DNA from: Purshia tridentata
Taxonomy: Eukaryota > Streptophyta > Magnoliopsida > Rosales > Rosaceae
Reading direction: 5' to 3'
NCBI GenBank assembly: GCA_003254885.1
Contig: QANT01007826.1
Location: 1 to 24,335 of the forward strand
Length of the DNA stretch: 24,335 bases
The notes beneath the pieces are model-generated. The model saw only the letters and a program-made list of their open reading frames with translations, made no database searches and was not told the DNA's origin. Every line of letters begins with the position of its first letter. Position 1 is the first letter of the stretch. A program made the translations under genes and the position numbers. Positions 1 through 9,500 of this stretch are shown in pieces.

Positions 1-1601
1 TTATTTTCCTTTAAATCCTCATCTCGAAGCCCCATTTGTTTGAACGTGCTGTAATACATGACCTCCGCACTGCTTCCTCCATCGATCATAACTCGATGCA
101 CTCTCGAGTTTCCAATTTGCAGAGTGACGACGAGTGCGTCTTTGTGGGGGCACTCCAACCTCTCTAAGTCTTTTCGTGAAAATTGGATGACTCCCTCTGC
201 GTCTTTTTGGGCTGCTGCTTGTGCCGACGCCGAACTGATTTGATTTACTCTTTGAGCTTTTTCTAGCTGTCGTTTTAAACTACGCCTCTGGGCAGACGAT
301 CCTTCGGGTGGCTCGGATCCTCCATGGATAGAGTGTATTTCGTATAGGACAGGCTCTATCTGGGCCGCATTGTTATTCTCCCTCGGAGGGTTCTCCTGGG
401 GTTGAGTTGGGCCTACCTGGTATTGGGTTAACTGCCCTTTCCGGATCATGGCCGCAATCTGTCCTCTTAGATTGAAACACTCTTCGAGTTCGTGTCCGAA
501 GTCGTTATGGAAATGACAGTGCTTCGACTTGTCCCTGAACTCTGGTTTGGTTTTAATCGATGAAGGTTCTCGAAAGATACCTTTAGCTTTATTGTCGTGA
601 TAAATCTTCGACACGCTGCAGGTGAGCTTAACGTTTGCAAGCGGATCTTCGAACCGGGAGTTTCGCCTTCCTCTTCCTTTCTTGCCATTCTTACTCTCAC
701 TCGCTTGCTGCGGAAGTGGGATGGCGTTAACTCGTGTCGTTTCGACGTTCGCCGGTTTGCTCTCTGTTTCGCCTTGTTGAACTACCAATACTCGTCTTCG
801 ATTGGCTGTATCCTCTTCGAGGCGGATGAAAGGCTCCGCTTGGGCAATGCACTCCCTCATATCGTACGGTGGGTGCATGATAATGTTCTCATGCAGCTTC
901 GATCCAGCTAGTAGCCCTTCTTTAAATGCCGCGGTGACTGTCTCTCTCGGACAGTGGTCTAATGACGACATTTCTACTATGAAGCGGGATAGGTAATCTT
1001 TCAATTTCTCATTTTTTCCCTGCTTCGTGTTAAACAAAGTAGTGATGTCCTTTTTCCTGCGTTGATTGCATATATACTGTGATATGAAAACTTCGCAGAG
1101 TTCAGAAAAACTCCCGATGGTCCCTGTTTTCAATTGACGGAACCACGTCAATGCCGAGCCAGTCAAACTCGATGGGAAGAGTTTACACTGCAAAGGCTCA
1201 TTCTCCACCTCCAAAACTAACTGTTGTTGGTAGTGGTAGATATGATCCATAGGATCTCCAGTTCCGTCAAACAGCTGAAACTTCGGAGTTTGGAATTTTT
1301 CTGGCCTTTTCGCAGCCATAATTTCGTCGGAGAAAGGCGACCGGCATATTCCCCGCGCTGCCTCGATCGCTAGTTGCGTTGGAGTAAGAGTCCGATAACC
1401 ATTCAATAACCTACAGAGGTCGTCGTTGTCGCAAATTTTCTTCATAGTTCGTCGATCATGGTCCTCGAGTTCCTCTTCGTGTTGCTCCCGATCGTACCTT
1501 CCTTCCTCCTCTTCACTAACTCGCGAGTCGCTTGACCCATCCATTTGTTTTCTTTTTTGCCTCGAATTCGAGGGTGTCTGTTTTTGTCGGGCCATTTCCA
1601 G
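1..1601 (-). CDS. gag-protease fragment of a second Tat-lineage retrotransposon copy (partial at both ends)
   Basis: This stretch is closely similar to the gag-protease of the main element at about 10107-11866 and has the same orientation. I read the minus frame codon by codon from 1601 to 3 and found no stop, so about 533 codons are open. It carries the Tat-type gag core, the CX2HX4HX4C zinc-knuckle variant (about 490-530) and the aspartic protease motif D-G-G at 75-83. It lacks the 167-bp duplication and the gap that break the main copy, and shows the residues missing there. The 5' end of gag is cut at the n at 1602, and the protease runs off the window. Gag would form the particle shell and the protease would cleave the polyprotein. 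Whether this is a separate tandem insertion or a misplaced contig cannot be decided here. Confidence 0.9.
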   Translation of the reverse strand, partial: MEMARQKQTPSNSRQKRKQMDGSSDSRVSEEEEGRYDREQHEEELEDHDRRTMKKICDNDDLCRLLNGYRTLTPTQLAIEAARGICRSPFSDEIMAAKRPEKFQTPKFQLFDGTGDPMDHIYHYQQQLVLEVENEPLQCKLFPSSLTGSALTWFRQLKTGTIGSFSELCEVFISQYICNQRRKKDITTLFNTKQGKNEKLKDYLSRFIVEMSSLDHCPRETVTAAFKEGLLAGSKLHENIIMHPPYDMRECIAQAEPFIRLEEDTANRRRVLVVQQGETESKPANVETTRVNAIPLPQQASESKNGKKGRGRRNSRFEDPLANVKLTCSVSKIYHDNKAKGIFREPSSIKTKPEFRDKSKHCHFHNDFGHELEECFNLRGQIAAMIRKGQLTQYQVGPTQPQENPPRENNNAAQIEPVLYEIHSIHGGSEPPEGSSAQRRSLKRQLEKAQRVNQISSASAQAAAQKDAEGVIQFSRKDLERLECPHKDALVVTLQIGNSRVHRVMIDGGSSAEVMYYSTFKQMGLRDEDLKEN

Positions 1602-1751
1602 NTATTAGGAACCAAAAAAAAAAAAAGAATTGCATTTGGCACCGAACACTTTTGTACTCTCTACACCCTCAAATATCTTAATACTCATTTTACCTTAACC
1701 TAGTGGGATAATTTAGTTGGTCATGTCATGAGTTTACTTCTCTATAGTTAC
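1602..1751. other. assembly gap (n at 1602) and 149 bp of unidentified flanking sequence
   Basis: The single n interrupts gag. The following bases match neither the gag leader nor the primer binding site seen at the same distance from the other LTR (11867-12023). The stretch is AT-rich with a poly(A) run and no frame of note. It is probably host DNA flanking the 3' LTR, and the n is probably a contig join. Confidence 0.6.
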
Positions 1752-2273
1752 TGTTGATGCTAAAATTCTTGCTGGGCCTAATTTTAACAATCAACAATCA
1801 ACCAGCCAACTATGAGCCCACCACTCGATCGTTGCGCTTGCTTCGAACTTCTTCGTCTCCTTGAATTGTGAAAATCTCCCGTAGGGTGTACCTGCAATAA
1901 CACTCCGATGCCAAAATGAATGAAAATAATTCTAAATATCTCTCAGTATGTCTCTTTTCTTTCTTGGTTTCGATCCCTTTTCATGGGGTCACAACCTTTC
2001 TTATATAGCAAACGATAATCCTTCCGTTACCTTCGCGCCATTTTCTTCCCGTTATGTTCTTTAATGCATTTGATCGTTGGCGCCTTTATTCGGGTTCGTG
2101 GGTCTTTAAAGGCGAGATTTATATGGGTTATGTCTTTAAGATAAGAAATTTTACCGTTTCTGATTTTGGGTTTTGATTCACGTGGGCCCTTTGGGCTTCA
2201 GTACATGGTTCAGTTTTTCTTTCCCTGGACCTGGTTTACTTTGGGCTTGGGCCCAATCATTTTATCGCCCACA
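1752..2273 (-). repeat. 3' LTR of the retrotransposon
   Basis: It begins TGTTGATGC and ends GCCCACA on the plus strand and aligns to 12024-12596 nearly throughout. A minus-strand TATA box (TATATAA, 2001-2007) lies in the middle and would drive an LTR transcript leftward. It is 522 bp against 573 bp for the right LTR, mostly because it has one copy of a roughly 42-bp segment that is doubled on the right. The part near 2200-2250 is the most diverged. Confidence 0.92.
2001..2007 (-). promoter_or_regulatory. TATA box of the 3' LTR
   Basis: TATATAA reads on the minus strand and is conserved at 12314-12320 in the other LTR. In the 3' LTR it could drive readout into the sequence at the left. Confidence 0.6.
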
Positions 2274-2276
2274 ATG

Positions 2277-2293
2277 CCCCCTTTTTTCTCTCT
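2277..2293 (-). other. polypurine tract (plus-strand DNA primer site)
   Basis: On the minus strand this is a 17-base all-purine run ending in five G, three bases before the TGTGGGCG start of the 3' LTR. Position and composition are those of the RNase H-resistant primer of LTR retrotransposons, and it fixes the element's orientation and LTR edge. Confidence 0.88.
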
Positions 2294-2449
2294 ACCCGCC
2301 ACGTGTCACGCTATGGCTGGTAGAGGGAAAAAAATGATGGCGTAAGGCAAAAAGGCACTTTTTGTTTGCTTCGAGGGGCGTCTTTTCGACCTTTGCCCTC
2401 CTCGAACCCTTGAGCTTCCCCAGCCATTCATTTTTTCGAATTCTTCCGC

Positions 2450-2458
2450 CTATTTAAG
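2450..2458 (+). promoter_or_regulatory. TATA box of the first antisense gene
   Basis: CTATTTAAG lies about 180 bases upstream of the ATG at 2634 on the plus strand and just inside the 3' LTR boundary. A start site near 2480-2490 would leave a pyrimidine-rich leader. It is outside the LTR, so this gene would have its own promoter. This is an inference from motif and position only. Confidence 0.5.
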
Positions 2459-2633
2459 TTTTAGTTTCCAGTTTTCAAAAACTCACATTTTCTGGAACTT
2501 TCAACAGTGCCTTTTGAGTATAACCCTCTTCTGCGATCCTGCCTCTTTCTGCTATTCGCCCAAGGTCTTCGGTGGTTCTTAGTCTGTTCTCCATCTTCGT
2601 TCTCGTGTAAGTCCTTCTCCCTTCTCTTTTACT

Positions 2634-4864
2634 ATGGGAAAACTCACCCAACTGGTCTACTATTGGGATCCTACCGTAGAGCAACTTAAGAAAATAGTTA
2701 GGGATTACGAGGTGCCTCCCATTGTCAAAGTCCAATCCCTTCCAGAAAATTGTTCTGTAACTACCGGGGAGGGTATCCCAGAGGGATCGTTAGTGATTTC
2801 GGCTGATTCCCTTCAGTATATCAGATTTCCTCTTCATCCCCTNTGTAACTACCGGGGAGGGTATTCCAGAGGGATCGTTAGTGATTTCGGCTGATTCCCT
2901 TCAGTATATCAGATTTCCTCTTCATCCCCTTTTCCATGTCATTCTTAATAAAATGGGCGTTCATCCTTTCCAGCTTAATCCCAGTTGTTTCCAACTAATT
3001 TCTGCTCTTCTGGGTTTTGGGCTTTCTGTGGGAGCGGCCTTCGGGTTCGTGGACTTCTTCTTTTGTTATAAGTGGAGTAAGGTCAATGAACTCGACGGGT
3101 CTTGCACATTTTATTTTACTCCTAAACCCGATGCCCCCAAACTCTTTCACGATCGTCCTACTTCTCACTGTGGGTGGAAGGGTAGACCGGTGATGTTAAC
3201 CGGCGAGTGGGCTGCCCCCGAACTCAGCAATGTGCCCCTCCCAACTCGTTTTTCCCATTCCCCTGGTATTCCCCACTTCGATGAATATCATCATCTTGAT
3301 ACTGATGTCATTTGCCAATGTCTATCGATCACTAACAGTCTTCGCTTTCTTTTTCCAGATAAAACTTGTTTTACGGAGGCCAGGTTAGTCCACGATAGGT
3401 TGTTGGCCCTTAAGGCTCACTTCGAGCTTGGAAATCCGAAGCACAGTATTGGTTGGTTTTCTACGCCCCAAATTCTCCATCGAATCAGTTCCCAGCGCCA
3501 GTCTATTATTTACGCGCCTTATTCCGAGGAGAAGCGCTCGGGTTTCGAAGGCTATTCTCCCCGAGACTTTGTGGGTGGCTTGATTCTGCGTTCGGAGGAC
3601 TTGGCCCTGACCAGTGACGGGAGGAAGAGTATTGAACAGCTGAGAGCAAAATTCAGGGCTCAGATCGACGTTCTTTCGGTGGACTCTGAAGAAACTGCTT
3701 CCAACACTGAAGGGGTCGATATGCAGCGCAGAAAGCTCGAGCTTGCGAAGGATCCCATCCTCGAGAGAAAAAGAAAGAGAAATGACGCGAAAGTCCCTCC
3801 GAAGGCAAAAATGTCGAAGGTTGCTTCGACGATCGAGCAAGGACCTGTCCATGATGTCCAACTGCCTTCGACAATTGCTGCTCTCGACCCACCCCCTTCA
3901 ATGGCTGCAACACAAAGTCCACCTCCTATGACTACCTCTTCTCCCCCTCGAATTGCGAGTTCGAGTGCTTGGCCTACCGTCCCCCTTCCCCCGTTCATTC
4001 CCGACATGAAGAGGTCCAATGGCACTCGTGTTTTGCTGAGTGACACTGCCATTCATGATGAGAGCACCGCGATCGCCATTACAAGGGGTTGCGTGCTTCC
4101 GAGAGATGCCGCTGGGATCACTCAGATGAATGATGGGGCTCTTATCGCCGCGACTCACGTGGCCAGTTATACGGTAATTAGCTTTTCGACACTTAATTTT
4201 TCGAACGCTTCTCTTTGTGTACTAACTATTTGTCCTTCTTTTGCAGATAAATGCATTGAATGTGGATTTGACTAGTCGGCTACTGGCGGTGAAGCACGAA
4301 CTTCGTCAAGAGGCTGAGAAGGGGGAGGCTGCGAGGAAGAAGTTTGCTGACGCCGAGGCGCTGCTTTCCCAAGTTAAGAAGGAGCTGGCAGAGGCAAATG
4401 CCGGTCGATGCAGAGCCGAAGAGGATAGGGATCTGCACGCGGAGAACTTCGAAGGTGCACAGAAGGAGCTCGAAGCTTCTAGGGCTCGAGTGGCTGAATT
4501 AGAGAAGGAGCTGGCGGTCGAGAGGGCTGAACGCCAAGCTGAGTTCGATGATTGCCAAACCTTGATTGGCATTGATCGAGCTCGGTTTTTCAGGCTTGGT
4601 TGGGTTCAGAGGGCTGAACCTGAAGATGGTCGCCTCTACGAGGGCCCTGACGCTGTGGATGCTCTTCAAGGGGTCAAGGACCCATATGACTTCCTTCTGG
4701 GGATGCGTCCAGGCGATCGGGCCCCTGCCTCGAGCCTTTCTTCTGATGAAGAGGTTGTTGAACTCCCAACTGAGAATCCTTCTTCTGCCTCCGGTGCTGA
4801 TGCTTCTTTTGTGCCCCCTTCGTCTTCGGAGGTTGATGCCTCCAATCCCCTGCCGGAGAAATAG
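2634..4864 (+). CDS. antisense accessory protein of the retrotransposon, PF04195-like with coiled coil (two exons)
   Basis: The gene runs opposite to gag-pol, between pol and the 3' LTR. The ATG at 2634 opens a frame that, once the 87-bp assembly duplication around the n at 2843 is discounted, continues to 4173. A 73-bp intron (4174-4246) begins GTAATT, has a TACTAAC branch-like site and ends TTTTGCAG. Exon 2 (4247-4864) continues in phase 0, giving about 689 residues. The N-terminal third contains RFPLHP, then HPFQLNPSCFQLIS and a hydrophobic stretch, resembling the plant 'putative gypsy type transposon' family (PF04195) as I know it. A basic KRKRN cluster, a Pro/Ser-rich linker, about 95 residues of heptad-like coiled coil at the start of exon 2, and an acidic Ser-rich tail follow. 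The biochemical role of this family is unknown to me. A nuclear protein is a guess from the basic cluster. Confidence 0.82.
2756..2930. repeat. 87-bp direct repeat around the n at 2843 (probable unmerged contig overlap)
   Basis: Positions 2756-2842 and 2844-2930 are the same 87 bases with one difference, separated by a single n. This is the signature of two contig ends that overlap but were not merged. Left as written it shifts the frame of the antisense gene. Counting the stretch once restores the frame exactly. Confidence 0.88.
4174..4246 (+). other. spliceosomal intron in the antisense gene
   Basis: The donor is ACG|GTAATT, the branch-like motif TACTAAC is at 4220-4226, and a T-rich tract leads to TTTTGCAG|AT. 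The intron is 73 bp, short but normal for a plant. The frame enters and leaves in phase 0. Without splicing, the upstream frame stops at 4275, before the coiled coil. Confidence 0.8.
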
Positions 4865-5112
4865 CTTTCTTTTCTCTCTTACTTTTATTCTGTTTTTGTA
4901 ATGAATTTTTAGAACTCAATTCTCTAATCTAGGTGATTAATTCAATTTTGCTATTTCCTTCGAATTTTAAGTTTTATGCTTTAATTCTGTTGGTTTCGAA
5001 ATTCGAATTTCAATTACTGAAATTAAAACACGAATCGTAACGTAAAGCCTTTGAGATATTATCCATGTTTAATGACAGCATAAAGTTCGCATTTCTAAGA
5101 GATTTTTCTAAG
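4865..5112. other. AT-rich spacer between the two antisense genes
   Basis: No open frame of note. It should hold the 3' end of the first antisense transcript (weak AATGAA-type signal near 4900) and the upstream promoter region of the second. Confidence 0.5.
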
Positions 5113-5120
5113 TATAAATA
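5113..5120 (+). promoter_or_regulatory. TATA box of the second antisense gene
   Basis: A perfect TATAAATA lies 65 bases upstream of the ATG at 5185. An upstream in-frame ATG at 5065 would lie before this TATA box, so the start at 5185 is preferred. Confidence 0.6.
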
Positions 5121-5184
5121 CCTGCTCTTTCTTACCTTTGACTTCACGAAAGTTGTGCTTACTGTGCATTACCTTGAGATATTC

Positions 5185-5745
5185 ATGGCTAAAGGTTGTA
5201 AAATCAAACTTCATCTAGAGCTTCGGGCGAGCAAAAAGAGAAAAACAATTGCTTCGCCTGAGCTTTCTGTTTCTTTGAGTTCTTCGGATTCAGCGAATTC
5301 GAAGGCTGCTAGCTATGCTTCGAAGTCTCGTTCTTGCTCGAGGCCTGATGGAATGGAGCCCAGGAATGGCATCTCTGAACCTTTGTCCTTGACATGTGAG
5401 TCTGAGGGTCCTCGCTCACCTCGATCGACTCGACCTCCTTTTCTGAATCGACCTCACTGCTTCGAGGCTGGGCCTTCAAGGAGAAGTGTTAATTCGATCC
5501 ATTCTTCAAGAATTCTCCTCGAATGTCATCTTCGTGATGCACGTTTTGACTTGGCTGTGGCTAGTCGCGAGGTGGATCGTCTGAAACAACTTCTTCGTGA
5601 AGCGCGCTGTTTTACCAGTTCAGCGCATTCCACGGGTTTCCAGGATGGTTTCACCCAGGGGTGCGATTATTTCAAGTCAAAAGCTCGTGCACTCTTTCCC
5701 AATCTGGATTGGGAATGCCTGAGCGAAGAGGTGGTTATTCCATGA
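5185..5745 (+). CDS. second antisense accessory ORF of the retrotransposon, 186 residues, unknown function
   Basis: The ORF lies on the plus strand between the first antisense gene and the 3' end of pol. The start at 5185 was chosen because a TATAAATA box sits at 5113-5120 and the ATG has a good context (TCATGG). The frame is also open back to an ATG at 5065. A basic SKKRK cluster lies near residues 15-19, then a Ser/Arg-rich low-complexity part, a short amphipathic stretch (RLKQLLREA), and a C-terminal motif GFQDGFTQGCDYF...FPNLDW. That ending resembles, from memory, the C-terminal segment of plant gypsy-type accessory proteins, so this could be a split-off partner of the first antisense product or a late exon of it. 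An AATAAA follows at 5816. I cannot assign a function. Confidence 0.62.
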   Translation: MAKGCKIKLHLELRASKKRKTIASPELSVSLSSSDSANSKAASYASKSRSCSRPDGMEPRNGISEPLSLTCESEGPRSPRSTRPPFLNRPHCFEAGPSRRSVNSIHSSRILLECHLRDARFDLAVASREVDRLKQLLREARCFTSSAHSTGFQDGFTQGCDYFKSKARALFPNLDWECLSEEVVIP

Positions 5746-5815
5746 GGGGTTCCTTGAGTTTCAAGCCTTTGCCATTCGTGCATTTCTTTCTGTAACCCCT
5801 TTTTTTTTTTACTTT

Positions 5816-5821
5816 AATAAA
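5816..5821 (+). terminator. poly(A) signal of the second antisense gene
   Basis: AATAAA lies 71 bases after the stop codon and after a run of T, the usual near-upstream element of a plant 3' end. The pol transcript converges from the other side. Confidence 0.55.
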
Positions 5822-5854
5822 AGATGAGCTTTCCTTTGCATATATTTACTTCGA

Positions 5855-6390
5855 ATGTGTTTCTTCGAACGCCTTCTTTCGAACGTTCTGTATTTTAAAT
5901 GTGGCCGTACTATGTGCGTACTTCATGAACGTCTTCTTTCGGCCATTCATTGCACCGACCGAAGACATTCTTCGCATGCATGTATATCATTACTAGAGCA
6001 TTCAGTGCTTCGTACGTGTTTCCATATTCTCTTCGAACGCCTTCTATCGAGCATTCACTGCTTCGGTACGTTCGGAGCTACATATTTTCTTGTGCCTTAT
6101 TCTTTCGAGCATTCAGTGCTTCGATCTTGTCGTACGTGACTGCTTTGAACGCCTTCTTTCGAGCATTCACTGCCTCGATCGAAAACGTTCGAAGCGCACG
6201 TGTTTCCTTGTGTGTTATTCTTTCGAACGTTCACGGCTTTCGATCGAAGGCGTTCGAAGCGCACGTGTTTTCTTGTGCGTCATTCTTTCGAACATTCACG
6301 GCTTTCGATCGAAGGCGTTCGAAGTGCACGTGTTTTCTTGTGCGTCATTCTTTCGAACATTCACATCTTCGATCGAAGCGCTCGGAGCGT
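5855..6390. repeat. tandem repeats in the element's 3' untranslated region (65-bp core unit)
   Basis: From 6187 the unit GTTCGAAGCGCACGTGT... repeats at exactly 65 bp (6187, 6252, 6317), with a partial further copy to about 6380. Upstream, from about 5855, looser copies share the core CTTCTTTCGA(A/G)CATTCA at roughly 55-65 bp spacing. Each core unit contains the palindromes CACGTG, TTCGAA and TTCGATCGAA. The array lies between the end of pol and the antisense genes. Several open frames on the plus strand (5855-6609) are by-products of the repeats. Confidence 0.9.
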
Positions 6391-6502
6391 ACGAAGGTGT
6401 ATGCTTTAACGTTTTCTAAGTCATTTATCACATATGTAATTTTTACTGGAATTCATCGATTGCTATTAATATCAATATACTGTTACATAAGTAAGGAAGA
6501 TT

Positions 6503-9500
6503 TCAAACATAATATTTTTTCAAATGAATTGCATTCCAAGGTCTCGGCAGTTCCTTCCCAGTCCGGAGTTCTCGAAGTTTGTAGGCCCCCTTTCCGAAGA
6601 CTGCCATGACTTCGTAAGGGCCTTCCCATACTTTTTTGAACTTTCCAGATTCTGGTAGTTCCCCCGACTTGGGTCCCTGGTCCATAATTCGTTTGAGGAC
6701 CCAATCTCCAATTCTAAAGGTTTTATGGCGTACCTTCTGGTTAAAATGTCGGGCTGCCACGCTGTGATAGTTCGCCAACCGAATTGATGCTGCCATCCTC
6801 TTTTCTTCTGCAAGGTCCAGAGTGTGTCGAAGTTGAATGGCGTTCGATTCCTCATTTTCGGCTGATAACGTTCTAGTGGTTGGCAATCCTATCTCCGTGG
6901 GGATTACTGCTTCGACTCCGAAGGTTAGGGAAAACGGTGATTCTCCAGTTGGCCTTCGTTTAGTAGTCCGATATGCCCACAGAACATGATGGAGTTCGTC
7001 ATGCCACTTTCCCCTAGCGCCTTCGAGTCGTCTTTTGATATTGTCGAAGATTGTCCTGTTCGTCTTCTCAGCCTGTCCATTTGCTTGGGGGTAGCTTCGA
7101 GAGGAGAAATGGAGTTGAATTCCCTTTTCGTCACAAAATGTTCTAAACTTCTTGTTGTTGAATGGTGTGCCATTGTCCGTGACTATAGCTCGCGGCACTC
7201 CGAAACAACATATGATATTTCTCCAAACGAATCGAACGACAGTGGTAGCATCGATCGTTCCGAAGGCCTCTGCCTCGACCCATTTGGTGAAATAATCCGT
7301 CACGAGGAGTACGTTCTTCTTTCCTCCAGGGGCAGTTGGCAATGGTCCCACAATGTCCATACCCCACCTCGCGAACGGCCATGGTTCCCACGTTGAATTC
7401 AAATCCTCAGCTGGTTGTCTGCTTATGGGTGCGTAACGCTGACACTGGTCGCATTTCCGTGCATAAACTTCTGAATCTTTTGCCATGTACGGCCAAAAGT
7501 ATCCTTGCGTCAGTGCTTTGTGTGCCAAGCTTCGTCCTCCAGCATGGTTTCCACATGAACCATCATGAATTGTTGAGAGCAGCCATTCAGCTTGAACTGG
7601 GTCAAGACAACGCAACAACGGCCCTGAAAAAGATTTTCTAAACAACACGTTATCGATCAAAACATACCTGGCTGCTCGCATTCTTAGTTTCCGTGCTTCA
7701 GCTGGATCCGTTGGTGCTGTACCCGAGCGAAGGTACTCTATCAGGGGCGTCATCCAATTCGTTCCCACTTGCCCGATCACCAAGGTGCTTAGCTCTTCGG
7801 AAATGCTGGGAGTGTGCAACTGTTCGATCCTAACGGATCGAAGTCCTTCCGAAGTTGAGGCTTCGCATGCTAGGTGATCGGCCGCCTGATTTTGTTCTCT
7901 GGGCACCTGTGAGAAAGTTACTTTCCTGAAGCGAGAAGTTATCTCAGTTACCAACTTCTGGTATGCCTCCATCTTTTCATCTCTGGTGGCGTATTCTCCA
8001 TTTACTTGGTTTATTACGAGCTGAGAATCACTATAGACTTTAAGAGCTTGCGCCTTGACTTTTTCAGCAATTCGTAAACCATTCACGAGGGCTTCGTATT
8101 CTGCCACATTGTTCGAAGCTGGGAAATCCAACTTTAAGGCAAATTCCAAATCGAAACCATCGGGGGTTCGTAAAATTATGCCTGCCCCTGCGCCCAACGC
8201 ATTCGAGGATCCATCCACGTATAACTCCCATGCATTTTCCTCCTGACCTTCTTCGAAAACGTCTAAGGGTTTATGTGCTTCGACTAAGAAGTCTGCCACT
8301 GCCTGCCCTTTACGGGCTGTCTGTGGCTTGAAATCTATATCGAATGCCCCCAGTTCGATGGCCCATTTCATCATTCTTCCGGAGAGGTCAGGTTTGGCGA
8401 GAATTCCCCGAACAGGTTGGTTAGTGATCACTGCTATCTTATGCCCTTCGAAATATTGCCGAAGCTTCCTTTTTGCAGTGACGAGAGCCAAGACGCACTT
8501 CTCCGAAGCATTGTATCGAGTCTCTGCTTCCACGAGGCTCTTGCTCACATAGAACACTGGATGTTGTTGGCCATCTCGTTCAATTATTAACGCAGCGCTT
8601 ACAGCGAATTCTGAAGTTGCTAAGTACAGAAATAGGACTTCTCCAGGTTCGGGAACTACAAGGATAGGCGGGTTAGCCATGTATTCTTTGATTTTCTTCA
8701 ACGCTTCAGATTGCGCTGTTCCCCATGATCCTCCCTTTTTTATTGCATGAAAGAATGGCTTGCACCTATCTGTTGCCCTTGAAATAAATCTGCTTAATGC
8801 AGCAATCCTTCCTGTTAAAACCTGCACCTCCCGAACTGTTCGAGGTTCTTCCATTTCTTGAAGAGCTTGGACTTTGCTCGGGTTGGGTTCGATCCCTCGT
8901 TGGCGGACGATATATCCCAGGAATTGCCCGGAAGAAACGCCGAACGCACATTTCGTCGGGTTTAATCGCATCTTGTATCTGCGAAGGACTTCGAACGTTT
9001 CTTTCAAGTCAACATGATGATCTTTTCTTGATTTGCTTTTTACGACCATGTCGTCGATATATACTTCCATGGTTCTCCCTATTTGATCTTTGAACATCTG
9101 GTTGACTAATCTCTGATAGGTTGATCCTGCATTCTTGAGGCCGAAAGGCATTACTGTATAACAGTATAGCCCTCGTTCGGAGATGAAGGCTGTCTTATCT
9201 TGATCGTCGATTGCCATTGGGATTTGATTATAGCCGGAATATGCGTCGAGAAAAGTCAGCTGTTCGTACCCGGCGGTGGCGTCTACCATCTGATCGATCT
9301 TGGGGATCGGGTAACAATCCTTTGGACAAGCTTTGTTCAGATTGGTGAAATCGATACATACTCTCCATTTGCCGTTCTTCTTTTGGACGACTACCACGTT
9401 CGAAATCCACGTGGGGCACCAGACATCCCTTATGAATCCTACTTCGAGGAGTCGATCGACTTCGTCGCTTATTACCTTATTTCTTTCTGGCGCGAATCTT

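Noticed and set aside
1744..1748. ATAGT as a target-site duplication with 12668-12672
   Set aside because: It would leave three unexplained bases before the TG on the left and an extra C on the right. A five-base match in AT-rich DNA is easily chance.
2881..4275. An unspliced 464-residue protein starting at 2881
   Set aside because: This start is a by-product of the duplicated 87 bases at the n, and its end is intron sequence. The spliced model explains both.
5855..6609. Several plus-strand frames of 69-219 residues over the tandem repeats
   Set aside because: They repeat because the DNA repeats. The 65-bp period is not a multiple of three, and the same peptide motifs appear in all frames, so they are shadows rather than genes.
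8885..8896. GGGTTCGATCCC resembling a tRNA B box
   Set aside because: It lies inside the reverse transcriptase coding region on the opposite strand, with no A box or cloverleaf around it.
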